DNA from: an uncultured Porphyromonadaceae bacterium
GTDB lineage: Bacteria; Bacteroidota; Bacteroidia; Bacteroidales; Muribaculaceae
Assembly: GCA_947177595.1 (NCBI GenBank)
Contig: CAMWUZ010000049.1
Location: forward strand, 1 to 9,579
DNA: 9,579 nt
Direction: 5' to 3'
In this document: positions 1 to 7,336 of the stretch, in pieces
Layout: every line of letters starts with the position of its first letter
Position numbering within the stretch: the stretch's first letter is position 1
Made by a program: the position numbers and the translations under genes
The notes under the pieces: generated by a model
Told to the model about the DNA's origin: nothing
The model's database searches: none
The model's input: only the letters and a program-made list of their open reading frames with translations

Positions 1-11
1 AATTATTACTT

Positions 12-57
12 ATAAAAAAGACTGCCGGCTCAAGATTCCAAGCTCTAGCCGACAGTC
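12..57 (-). terminator. Leftward rho-independent terminator hairpin
   Basis: Arms at 20-30 and 47-57 (GACTGCCGGCT and AGCCGACAGTC) pair over 11 positions. The single C/A mismatch seen on the + strand becomes a G-U wobble on the - strand. Six A's at 14-19 give a U-tract directly after the stem only for leftward transcription, so the signal is directional. No minus-strand gene is visible just to its right, so what it terminates is unclear. It may be an attenuator of a leftward gene outside the window, or may stop antisense read-through. Confidence 0.65.
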
Positions 58-89
58 TGAATCACAGTTCACTTAAAAAACGTATAACT

Positions 90-662
90 ATGATGATGAA
101 AAATCGTTCAAAAAACAGCGCACGCTTGCGCTCACTCGCATTGCTTCCCGCAATCGCCGTAGCATTGGTATTGACCAACAGTTCTTGTGTCAAGGACGCC
201 CAGAAAGAGGTATCGCAGGCAGAGTCCGAAGAAATTCAGAATAGTAAGGCTCTCGCAAATTCTGCATCGGAAACAGCAGACACCAATATCCATAATGGTA
301 CACTGGTGATTCATAACGATACCGACTCCAGCGTTCATGATGCCACATTGATGATTCCCAACAATGCCGGTGAAGATGTAACTGAATTTATTCATGCAGT
401 AACACTTCAGACAAACTATCCTCAGGAAGCTATCGATAAAAACATTCAAGGCAGAGTATCAGTGGAAATAACTGTTGATACCAAAGGTAAAATCACAAAT
501 ACGAAAATCAAGCAAGGTGTCCATGAGCTGCTTGACAAAGAGGCAATCAAGGCAATCAATAAAGTTATCGCATCCGGCACCAAATTTAATCTTGCTCCAA
601 ATAACGATGGTCAACTTGTAGCCTCAGTCTTTGTGGTTCCAATAGACTTCAAACTCAAATAA
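90..662 (+). CDS. TonB C-terminal-domain lipoprotein, short
   Basis: This is a 190-residue envelope protein. Residues 1-32 are a basic then hydrophobic signal segment ending in LTNSSC, so Cys33 is a plausible lipidation site (a relaxed lipobox, acceptable in Bacteroidota). Residues 34-100 are polar and probably extended. Residues 109-190 match the TonB C-terminal fold: NYPQEA, then IQGRVSVEITVD, TKGKITN, a GVHELLDKEAIKAI helix and the final strand VFVVPIDFKLK. The usual FPGG entry segment and the Pro-rich linker of true TonB are absent, and no exbB/exbD lies nearby, so energising outer-membrane receptors is not demonstrated. A small TonB-C-type periplasmic lipoprotein is the safer name. Three ATG codons in a row (90, 93, 96) make the exact start ambiguous; the A-rich stretch upstream suits any of them. 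No TAnnTTTG promoter box is visible in 1-89. Fold confidence is high; function is unknown. Confidence 0.85.
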   Translation: MMMKNRSKNSARLRSLALLPAIAVALVLTNSSCVKDAQKEVSQAESEEIQNSKALANSASETADTNIHNGTLVIHNDTDSSVHDATLMIPNNAGEDVTEFIHAVTLQTNYPQEAIDKNIQGRVSVEITVDTKGKITNTKIKQGVHELLDKEAIKAINKVIASGTKFNLAPNNDGQLVASVFVVPIDFKLK

Positions 663-682
663 AACAATTTTTGCAAGACAAG

Positions 683-722
683 AAAGAGGCTGCTGTATAA
701 TGAATTATATGGCAGCCTCTTT
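683..722. terminator. Bidirectional terminator between convergent genes
   Basis: Arms 683-693 (AAAGAGGCTGC) and 712-722 (GCAGCCTCTTT) pair perfectly. The stem continues inward through two G-U wobbles and A-T pairs to a loop of about 4 nt around 701-704. It lies between the two convergent stop codons (662 and 741). Short T-rich runs follow on both strands, so it can serve both transcripts. Confidence 0.8.
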
Positions 723-740
723 ATATCATATTGCAAAGAA

Positions 741-1772
741 TTATTGCTGCATAGCAGCTTCAACGTCGGCCACGAGCGCCGCGTCCTGCTTGTCGCGGCT
801 CACAATCATGCCTTCCGGATCAAAGAGGATGATACATGGAATTGCGGGAATACCGTAGATGTCAGTGGCAACATTCTGGGTATTCAGAATCTGCTCCCAG
901 GGAAGCTGATGTTTTTCAATTGCGCGGAGTGTATTTTCAGGCTCATCCCACACGGCAACACCGAGAAAATCCATTTTGTCGGAATACTTGTTGTAAAGGT
1001 CTTTGATTACAGCTGTCTCGCGTATGCAGGGTCCACACCAGCTTGCCCAAAAATCGACAAGAGTATATTTGCCTTTGCCTACATAATCGCTGAGTTTCTT
1101 TGTCTCGCCGTTGTAAGTGATGGTGAAATCTTTGAACTTCTTGCCTACGGATGTCTCCTCTTTATTCACGAGACCCTGACGGAGAGTCTGAACCTTTTTG
1201 CTTGACGCAAACTGGGGATACTCTTTCAGCTTGGCATCAAATGTAAGAAGATCCCAGTTGTAACATTCCTGAAGAAACAGGTAGAAACCGAGAGGATTTG
1301 TAGCATTCTGCTCAAGGGTTTCTTTGCCCAGATTATTATAGCGTGTTAATATATCCTGTTTCTGAGCCTCGGTAGCGCTGTCGCCAAGAGCGCGATATTC
1401 TTTTTCAAGTTCGCTCTGCTTGTTGAAAAATCCAACCAACGTATCATTGGTCGGAGTGCCGGTTGCAAGACGGGTCTTTGCATCAGCACAGATATTACCG
1501 GGTTCAAGAATGAGCATTGCGGCGCGGTTACCGTCCAGAAGAATACGCGCGAAAACCGGAGACTTAACCTCACCGGTGAATACCGCTTTGCCATCGGCAA
1601 CTATCGCAGAGTCAAGTTTCTCGCCTGTATCAAAACTTACGATATATGCGCTGAGACCGTCTTCATCTGCTGTCAGCGGCAGGGTAACAGTATAATTATC
1701 AGCCGTATTGGCTGTAGCGCAGCTCACAGCAAGAATACCTGCGCAAACAAAAGATAGAATTGAACGTTTCAT
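741..1772 (-). CDS. DUF4369/TlpA-like thioredoxin-fold lipoprotein
   Basis: This is a 343-residue thiol-disulfide oxidoreductase of the TlpA/ResA type common in Bacteroidota. Residues 1-17 are a signal peptide and ILAVSC places the lipidated Cys at 18. No acidic surface-export signal follows it, so a periplasm-facing lipoprotein is inferred. Residues about 27-110 resemble DUF4369 (strand-rich, with ADGKAVFTGEVKSP and ILEPGN). Residues about 115-205 are a helical linker. Residues about 208-343 are the AhpC/TSA-Redoxin domain, with the active site WASWCGPC (Cys246, Cys249) and a cis-proline loop at GIPAIPCIILFD (Pro312). Family members reduce or exchange disulfides of exported proteins, for example in cytochrome c maturation or stress defence; the substrate here is unknown. 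The start ATG gives a clean signal peptide. An A/T-rich leader with no Shine-Dalgarno sequence precedes it. The residue after the cis-proline is Cys313, where Thr is more usual. Confidence 0.93.
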   Translation of the reverse strand: MKRSILSFVCAGILAVSCATANTADNYTVTLPLTADEDGLSAYIVSFDTGEKLDSAIVADGKAVFTGEVKSPVFARILLDGNRAAMLILEPGNICADAKTRLATGTPTNDTLVGFFNKQSELEKEYRALGDSATEAQKQDILTRYNNLGKETLEQNATNPLGFYLFLQECYNWDLLTFDAKLKEYPQFASSKKVQTLRQGLVNKEETSVGKKFKDFTITYNGETKKLSDYVGKGKYTLVDFWASWCGPCIRETAVIKDLYNKYSDKMDFLGVAVWDEPENTLRAIEKHQLPWEQILNTQNVATDIYGIPAIPCIILFDPEGMIVSRDKQDAALVADVEAAMQQ

Positions 1773-1800
1773 ATATAAAACTGTAATTTATTACTGACTG

Positions 1801-1836
1801 CAAAAATAAACACTTTATCCCCTCCTCTCCCACAAA
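1801..1836 (-). promoter_or_regulatory. Bacteroides-type promoter for the thioredoxin lipoprotein
   Basis: Read leftward, TATTTTTG at 1808-1801 matches the -7 consensus TAnnTTTG. A TTTG at 1836-1833 could be the -33 box, but the gap is 24 nt, longer than the usual 19-21. The -7 box lies about 28 nt upstream of the ATG. The assignment is by motif and position only. Confidence 0.5.
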
Positions 1837-1848
1837 TAGAGTTTAAAA

Positions 1849-1881
1849 TTTGCCACTACGGTAAATTTTTAATTATTTTTG
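1849..1881 (+). promoter_or_regulatory. Bacteroides-type promoter for the acyl-CoA synthetase
   Basis: TTTG (1849-1852), a 21-nt gap and TATTTTTG (1874-1881) fit the primary sigma-factor consensus of Bacteroidota. Transcription would begin near 1886-1890, giving a leader of only about 20-25 nt before the ATG at 1911. The leader is A/T-rich with no Shine-Dalgarno sequence. The -33 box lies 12 bp from the candidate -33 box of the divergent promoter. Confidence 0.7.
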
Positions 1882-1910
1882 CAAATATATTAACCAACTA
1901 CTTTTAAGAT

Positions 1911-3569
1911 ATGCATCACCAGGATAGCCTGAACGCTTACATCCTTCAGTCACTCAGAAACAACTGGGAGCTGCTGGCGCTCACCGACTACAACGGTGCT
2001 TCATTCCAATACAAGGATATAGCACGGAAAATCACAAAACTCCATATATTATTCAAAAGTGCCGGAGTGCAACCTGGAGAAAAGGTAGCTATCTGCGGCA
2101 GAAACAGTGCCCAGTGGGCAATGGCTTTTCTCGGAATCATCACCTACGGTGCAATAGCTGTGCCGGTGCTCAACGAGTTTAAGCCCGACAATATTCACCA
2201 TCTTGTAAACCACAGCGAGGCAAGACTTTTCTTCGCAGACGCTCCGACTTGGGAAAATCTCGATGCAGCGGTGATGCCTAATCTCGAAGGGGTACTTCTT
2301 ATCAGTGACTTCTCTCTGCTGATGAGCAGAAGCGAATCACTCACCGAAGCGAGAGCAAACCTCAACAAACTTTTTGGAGAGGATTATCCTGAACGTTTCA
2401 CTATTGACGATCTGGAGGTAAGCGTGAAAAAGCCTGACGACGTCGCCCTCATAAACTACACTTCCGGAAGTACCGGTTTCTCAAAGGGAGTTATGGTGAC
2501 GTACGAAAATCTTTGGAGCAATATCGAATACACAATTGACCATCTCGACTATCTTGAACCGGGTGACGGAATTGTGTGCATGCTGCCTATGGCTCATATG
2601 TATGGACTTGTGGTTGAAGTGCTCCATCCGATCATCAAGGGATGCCATATAACTTTCCTAACCCGCACTCCGTCTCCGAGAATAATCATGGAGGCATTTG
2701 AGAAAGTGCATCCCAAACTCATTGTTGCCGTACCTCTTATTCTGGAAAAGATTATACGCACAAAAGTTTTCCCGCTGCTTGAGAAGCCCTATATGAAATT
2801 CCTTCTCCATGTGCCGTTTGTCGATGACCGCTTGCTCGGCAAAATCAAGGAGAAACTCACCGTGGTGTTCGGTGGAGAACTCAGGGAGATAATCATTGGC
2901 GGTGCTGCGCTGAACAAGGAGGTGGAGAGCTTCCTGCGTCGCATTGGTTTCCCGTTTACTGTAGGTTACGGCATGACAGAGTGCGCTCCCCTTATCTCAT
3001 ACGCGCCACATGATCAGGCAAGAGAAGGATCGTGCGGCAAAGTGGTTGACCGCATGGAGGCAAGAGTGGAATCACCCTCTCCCGCTGAAATTCCCGGTGT
3101 GATCTGGGTGCGCGGTGCCAATGTAATGAAAGGATATTACAAAAATGATGAGGCAACTGCGGAGGTGTTTGACAAGGACGGCTGGATGTGTACCGGCGAC
3201 ATCGGCTGCTTGGATGAAGACAACTATATCTATCTGCGCGGACGAGACAAGAATATGATTCTCGGACCGAGCGGTCAGAATATATATCCTGAGGAAATTG
3301 AACAGAAACTGAATAATATGCCCTACGTGGGCGAATCTGTTGTAATAGAAGAAGGTGGAAAACTCATCGCGCTCGTTTACCCGGACATGGACAACGTTAT
3401 TCACCAGAAAATACCTTCGAGCGAAATAGAGAAAATTATGGCTGACAATCTGGTGCAGCTCAATAAAGAATTACCCGGATACTCGCAGGTTGGACGTGTA
3501 GAAATCATGAGCGAAGAGTTTGAAAAGACTCCGAAACGCTCAATCAAACGCTACCTATACCAGCGATGA
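1911..3569 (+). CDS. AMP-forming long-chain acyl-CoA (or acyl-ACP) synthetase
   Basis: This 552-residue cytosolic or membrane-associated adenylate-forming enzyme activates a carboxylic acid with ATP to an acyl-AMP, then transfers the acyl group to a thiol (CoA, or possibly ACP). ANL-superfamily motifs in order are: YTSGSTGFSKG phosphate loop at 183-193, GGAALN at 330-335, YGMTE at 353-357, CTGD at 427-430 (A7 motif), and RGRDKNMI with the hinge Asp at 446. The C-terminal cap runs from about 450. Full length and a close match to the FadD/LACS branch make a fatty acid the likely substrate. Bacteroidales generally lack a complete beta-oxidation route, so feeding exogenous or recycled fatty acids into lipid synthesis is a reasonable inference. 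At the C terminus (TPKRSIKR, 540-547) the position expected to be the A10 lysine appears to be Ser544, with Lys542 and Lys546 beside it. It is a monocistronic unit with its own promoter and terminator. Chain-length specificity cannot be read from sequence. Confidence 0.92.
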   Translation: MHHQDSLNAYILQSLRNNWELLALTDYNGASFQYKDIARKITKLHILFKSAGVQPGEKVAICGRNSAQWAMAFLGIITYGAIAVPVLNEFKPDNIHHLVNHSEARLFFADAPTWENLDAAVMPNLEGVLLISDFSLLMSRSESLTEARANLNKLFGEDYPERFTIDDLEVSVKKPDDVALINYTSGSTGFSKGVMVTYENLWSNIEYTIDHLDYLEPGDGIVCMLPMAHMYGLVVEVLHPIIKGCHITFLTRTPSPRIIMEAFEKVHPKLIVAVPLILEKIIRTKVFPLLEKPYMKFLLHVPFVDDRLLGKIKEKLTVVFGGELREIIIGGAALNKEVESFLRRIGFPFTVGYGMTECAPLISYAPHDQAREGSCGKVVDRMEARVESPSPAEIPGVIWVRGANVMKGYYKNDEATAEVFDKDGWMCTGDIGCLDEDNYIYLRGRDKNMILGPSGQNIYPEEIEQKLNNMPYVGESVVIEEGGKLIALVYPDMDNVIHQKIPSSEIEKIMADNLVQLNKELPGYSQVGRVEIMSEEFEKTPKRSIKRYLYQR

Positions 3570-3604
3570 TTCCATAACCACATAACCTCATAATCCAAAA
3601 TAAG

Positions 3605-3629
3605 AAAAGCCGATGACTCGGCTTTTTTT
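3605..3629. terminator. Bidirectional rho-independent terminator
   Basis: Arms AAAAGCCGA (3605-3613) and TCGGCTTTT (3618-3626) enclose the loop TGAC. The + strand continues into seven T's (3623-3629), a strong terminator for the synthetase gene. On the - strand the stem is followed by CTTATTTT, giving a usable terminator for metH. The metH stop codon (3628-3630) overlaps the end of the T-run, so the two convergent genes are packed tightly around a shared signal. Confidence 0.88.
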
Positions 3630-6600
3630 ATTTTAGATATTTACAGACGGAATCGGCGGACAATCCCCTGCGGTGAACATAATCTTGTTTTTGTTCGCTA
3701 TCGGTTTTACCAATAATAAAATATCTGGCGCCGGAATATCCTATCATAAGCCCTGTTGTAGAGGCTGCCGGTGCCATAGCGCCGTTTTCAGTCACAATGA
3801 TACCGAGATCATTGTAATGCAACAGTTTGTCTGTCTCAAAAATCAGCGACTGATCGGGTAAAGAAGGATAGCCGATAGCCGGACGGATTCCCCGATAACG
3901 CGCTTCAAGCAGATTGCGTTCCTCTTCAGCATTCTTATCCGAATAACCCCAGTAATGTGTACGCACCTCCTTATGGAGCCATTCAGTTGCTGCTTCCACA
4001 AGCCTGTCGGCAACACTTTGAGCAAGCAATTTATCATAATCATCAGCTGCATCGGCAATAAAACTCTCAACATCGCCTGCGGTAGTTACGGCAAATAGAG
4101 CCACATGGTCACACGGCTTGCCGTTATTGTCTGCCGGAGCTATAAAATCCGACAATGCAATACACTCCTCACCTTGAGAGGAATTTTGCTGTCTGAGGGT
4201 GGGAATAACTATCCGCTCTTCTCCCTCAATAATCATATCATCACCGACAGCCATAGCCGGAGCGATAACCACTCTGCCGTGGAGAATAGCATCGGCTTTG
4301 CTCAAGCGGTCAAGAATCCTGTTAGCTTCCTTGAAGATCTGCATCGCCTCAGACGCTTTCATCCGCTTTGACTCCTCGATTGAGGCAAGCCATTGCGCCT
4401 TGCAATGGTCACAACCGGACACCTTTGCAATCGAAGCAAGAGACGCATCTAATTTCCAAGCGGCAAAGAAAGCTCTCCAGTTTATCAGCGATATCACATC
4501 CGCAACCCTTATATCTATGGAGTGTTCTCCGGGTAACGCCGGTGCCGGTGCTTTCCCGTCAGGGTTAAACCGATGAGCTCTGCCTCTCGCCTCCCGCAGA
4601 GAGATAAGCTGTACTTTTTCATTATATCTTTCACGCAAAGTCTCCTGCCTTTCTTTCAGCTCACGTTCGGCATCTTCACGTTCCGACAAAAATTTCTGGG
4701 TAACTCCCGGAAGCGCCGCAGCATCACGCGTATATATCACCGGAGCATAATATTCAGGAGCGATCTTCACAGCCGTGTGAATCTCAGAAGCTGCCGCACC
4801 ACCAACAAGCAGAGGGATATTCATCCCCTTCTCCTCAAGCATTGCAGCTACATTCTGCATCTCAGACAGAGATGGAGTAATCAATCCGCTCAACCCTATG
4901 AAATCTACGTTTTCCGCAACAGCTGTATCTATTATTTTCTCGGGAGGCACCATAACTCCGAGATCAATCACCTCATAGCCGTTACAGCTCATTATCACAC
5001 CCACAATATTTTTGCCTATGTCGTGTACATCACCTTTTACCGTGGCAAGTACAATTTTTCCCACTGCCGATGAATTGCCGCTGCGCTTCTCAGTTTCAAT
5101 GAGCGGTGTAAGATGAGCAACCGCCTGCTTCATTACTTTAGCGCTTCTCACCACCTGAGGTAAAAACATTTTGCCTTCACCAAACAGTTCACCAATACGA
5201 TTCATGCCACGCATCAGAGGACCGTCAACCACACCGAATGCCGACCCGAGTTCCGCCACACATTCATCTAACAGAGGCTCAATACCTTCACTCCTTCCGG
5301 AAACCATCATACGCTCAATTTTATCCGATGGTGTAGCCGGGATTGTATCAGCTTTCAAAGCATCTTTTTTTGGAGTATTTCCCGACTCTTTATCCCGTTC
5401 CTCCTTTACTCTACGTGCTTCCTCGATAAGACGGTCAGTAGCCTCTGCATCCCGGTTAAGCAGCACATCATCAATTGCTTTGGCAAGCGATGATTCTATA
5501 CAATCCGCCTCCATAAGAGTTGACGGATTGATAATCGCCATATCCATTCCTTGAGCAATCGCATGGTTCAGGAACAGGGAATGCATCGCCTCACGCACAT
5601 AATTATTGCCCCGGAATGAGAAAGACAGGTTACTGAGTCCGCCACTCACGTGCGCTCCCGGCAGATTCTTTTTTATCCAACCTGCGGCACGAATAAAATC
5701 AGCTGCATAATTTGCGTGCTCCTCTATTCCGGTAGCCACGGCGAGTATATTCGGGTCAAAAACAATATCCTCGGCAGGGAATCCTGCATCGGTAAGCAAT
5801 TTATATGCCCGCTCACACACCTCTATCTTCCTCGCGAAAGTATCAGCCTGACCATCCTCATCAAAAGCCATCACTACTACAGCCGCTCCCATTCGTCTCA
5901 ACTCGTCAGCCTTTGCAAGCATCGCTTCTTCTCCCTCTTTCAGGCTTATGGAATTGACAATCGGCTTACCTTGTACCTTTTTCAGTGCTTTCACCGCTAC
6001 ATCCCAGTCACTCGTGTCGATCATCAGTGGCGCTTTCGCTATCTCCGGTTCGGCGGATATTACTGATATGAAGTCACACATACACTTGCCGGCATCAAGC
6101 ATAGGGTCATCCATATTTATATCAATAATGTCGGCACCGGCTCTCACCTGAGCGGCAGCTATAGCGGCAGCGTCATCAAATGAGCCCTCATTTATCAACC
6201 TAAGGAACTTACGACTGCCGGCAACATTACACCGCTCCCCAATCTTGACAAATCTACCAGGGCTAAACGCTTCAAGTCCGGCAAGAGTCAACCGCCCGTT
6301 TTTCTCCGGAATCTGACGAACCTTCGCAAACTTCACAACTTCCGCAATCGCCCCGATATGCGCCGGGGTAGTGCCGCAACATCCGCCCACAATATTGAGC
6401 TTACCCCCTTCAATAAACGGGCGCAACTTTTCAGCCATTGCTTCGGGAGTCTCTTTGTAATTACCCAATGCATCAGGAAGTCCGGCATTAGGGTGGATAC
6501 TCAGGGCAAAAGGCACATCCTGCAAATTCTCAATATACTGTGTCAGTTCGTCGGCTCCGAAACCGCAGTTAAGCCCCACAGAGACAGGATTCGCATGTGC

Positions 6601-7299
6601 GACTGTAGCTATAAAGGCACTGAGAGTCTGACCGCTTAGAATCCTACCCCCTTGATTAAGGGTAGCCGAAATCATCACCGGCACTTCGCGACACAAATCA
6701 TCCATCGCGCGCATAAGCGCATGAATAGCTGCCTTTGCATTCAATCCGTCAAACACTGTTTCAAGCAGCAGCACATCCACCCCGGCATCGATCAAAGAGT
6801 AAGCCTGCTCATACACTGCCGCCTCCACATCATTCCATGTAACCGGGTTTTCCGTTTCAATTTCAGAGGCAAGTGACAGAGAATGACTTCCGGGACCGAT
6901 ACTTCCGGCAACCCATGCCTCAGCGCCACATTCAGCTATCGCCTCACGTGCTATGCGCACACCTGCACGGTTAATGGGACCGACAAGCGATTCCGCGCCG
7001 TATTCCCTGAGGCTCAATGCATTCGCATTAAAAGTATTTGTTTCTATTATTGCTGCCCCCGCATTGATATAGCTCTTGTGAATTTCCTTGATTTTATCGG
7101 GTACCGTGACATTCAGCAAATCATTACACCCTTTGAGCGATATCGACGAAAATTGAAGAGACTCCGGAACATAATCCCGCTCATCCAATCCGAGCCGCTG
7201 AATCATAGTCCCCATTGCTCCATCAAGCACAATTACCCGTGACTCCAGAGCGGATTTAAATGCTACCGAGGCATCAGACATTATATTTTTATTGTTCAT
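3628..7299 (-). CDS. metH: Cobalamin-dependent methionine synthase
   Basis: This cytosolic enzyme transfers the methyl group of 5-methyltetrahydrofolate, via methylcobalamin, to homocysteine, making methionine and free tetrahydrofolate. All modules are present in the standard order over 1223 residues, close to the E. coli length. The homocysteine domain (about 20-325) has zinc ligands Cys245, Cys307 and Cys308. The folate domain is about 345-610. The B12 cap (about 655-740) is followed by the Rossmann B12 domain (about 745-890), with DVHDIG and the cobalt-ligating His759. The AdoMet reactivation domain is about 925-1223, with RGIRPAIGYPSLPDQ at 1136-1150. The enzyme therefore looks complete and active, and it needs B12 from salvage or synthesis. 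No B12 or SAM riboswitch is visible in the 80-bp leader. The start may instead be Met7 (ATG at 7279-7281). That choice gives an N terminus matching the E. coli spacing to VLDG and sits behind an A-rich stretch, but I keep the longer call. Confidence 0.97.
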   Translation of the reverse strand: MNNKNIMSDASVAFKSALESRVIVLDGAMGTMIQRLGLDERDYVPESLQFSSISLKGCNDLLNVTVPDKIKEIHKSYINAGAAIIETNTFNANALSLREYGAESLVGPINRAGVRIAREAIAECGAEAWVAGSIGPGSHSLSLASEIETENPVTWNDVEAAVYEQAYSLIDAGVDVLLLETVFDGLNAKAAIHALMRAMDDLCREVPVMISATLNQGGRILSGQTLSAFIATVAHANPVSVGLNCGFGADELTQYIENLQDVPFALSIHPNAGLPDALGNYKETPEAMAEKLRPFIEGGKLNIVGGCCGTTPAHIGAIAEVVKFAKVRQIPEKNGRLTLAGLEAFSPGRFVKIGERCNVAGSRKFLRLINEGSFDDAAAIAAAQVRAGADIIDINMDDPMLDAGKCMCDFISVISAEPEIAKAPLMIDTSDWDVAVKALKKVQGKPIVNSISLKEGEEAMLAKADELRRMGAAVVVMAFDEDGQADTFARKIEVCERAYKLLTDAGFPAEDIVFDPNILAVATGIEEHANYAADFIRAAGWIKKNLPGAHVSGGLSNLSFSFRGNNYVREAMHSLFLNHAIAQGMDMAIINPSTLMEADCIESSLAKAIDDVLLNRDAEATDRLIEEARRVKEERDKESGNTPKKDALKADTIPATPSDKIERMMVSGRSEGIEPLLDECVAELGSAFGVVDGPLMRGMNRIGELFGEGKMFLPQVVRSAKVMKQAVAHLTPLIETEKRSGNSSAVGKIVLATVKGDVHDIGKNIVGVIMSCNGYEVIDLGVMVPPEKIIDTAVAENVDFIGLSGLITPSLSEMQNVAAMLEEKGMNIPLLVGGAAASEIHTAVKIAPEYYAPVIYTRDAAALPGVTQKFLSEREDAERELKERQETLRERYNEKVQLISLREARGRAHRFNPDGKAPAPALPGEHSIDIRVADVISLINWRAFFAAWKLDASLASIAKVSGCDHCKAQWLASIEESKRMKASEAMQIFKEANRILDRLSKADAILHGRVVIAPAMAVGDDMIIEGEERIVIPTLRQQNSSQGEECIALSDFIAPADNNGKPCDHVALFAVTTAGDVESFIADAADDYDKLLAQSVADRLVEAATEWLHKEVRTHYWGYSDKNAEEERNLLEARYRGIRPAIGYPSLPDQSLIFETDKLLHYNDLGIIVTENGAMAPAASTTGLMIGYSGARYFIIGKTDSEQKQDYVHRRGLSADSVCKYLK

Positions 7300-7309
7300 C
7301 CGGACGTAA

Positions 7310-7327
7310 AGCTACATATATGTAGCT
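7310..7327. repeat. 18-bp perfect palindrome in the metH leader
   Basis: AGCTACATATATGTAGCT is its own reverse complement. As RNA it would fold into a 7-bp stem with a 4-nt loop. It begins 11 bp upstream of the metH ATG. A second, overlapping palindrome, TGTAGCTACA, lies at 7321-7330. It could be an operator or a 5' stem-loop of the metH transcript; the sequence does not decide between these. Confidence 0.75.
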
Positions 7328-7328
7328 A

Positions 7329-7336
7329 CAAAGGTA
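7329..7336 (-). promoter_or_regulatory. Candidate -7 box for metH
   Basis: Read leftward, TACCTTTG at 7336-7329 matches TAnnTTTG, 29 nt upstream of the metH ATG. No TTTG is found 19-21 nt further upstream, so the -33 half is weak or missing. If used, transcription would start inside or just before the 18-bp palindrome, placing a hairpin at the 5' end of the mRNA. Confidence 0.45.

Noticed and set aside
482..489. Minus-strand TACCTTTG promoter box inside the TonB-C gene
   Set aside because: It has no TTTG at the proper -33 distance and falls on ordinary Thr-Lys-Gly codons; it is kept only as a speculative remark under the orphan-terminator finding.
744..1205. 153-codon open frame on the + strand opposite the thioredoxin gene
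   Set aside because: The opposite strand encodes an intact CGPC thioredoxin domain; this frame is its complement with no start context or motif.
4573..5073. 166-codon open frame on the + strand inside metH
   Set aside because: It is antisense to the well-supported MetH B12 and linker regions, has a biased composition and shows no recognisable domain; it is a shadow frame.
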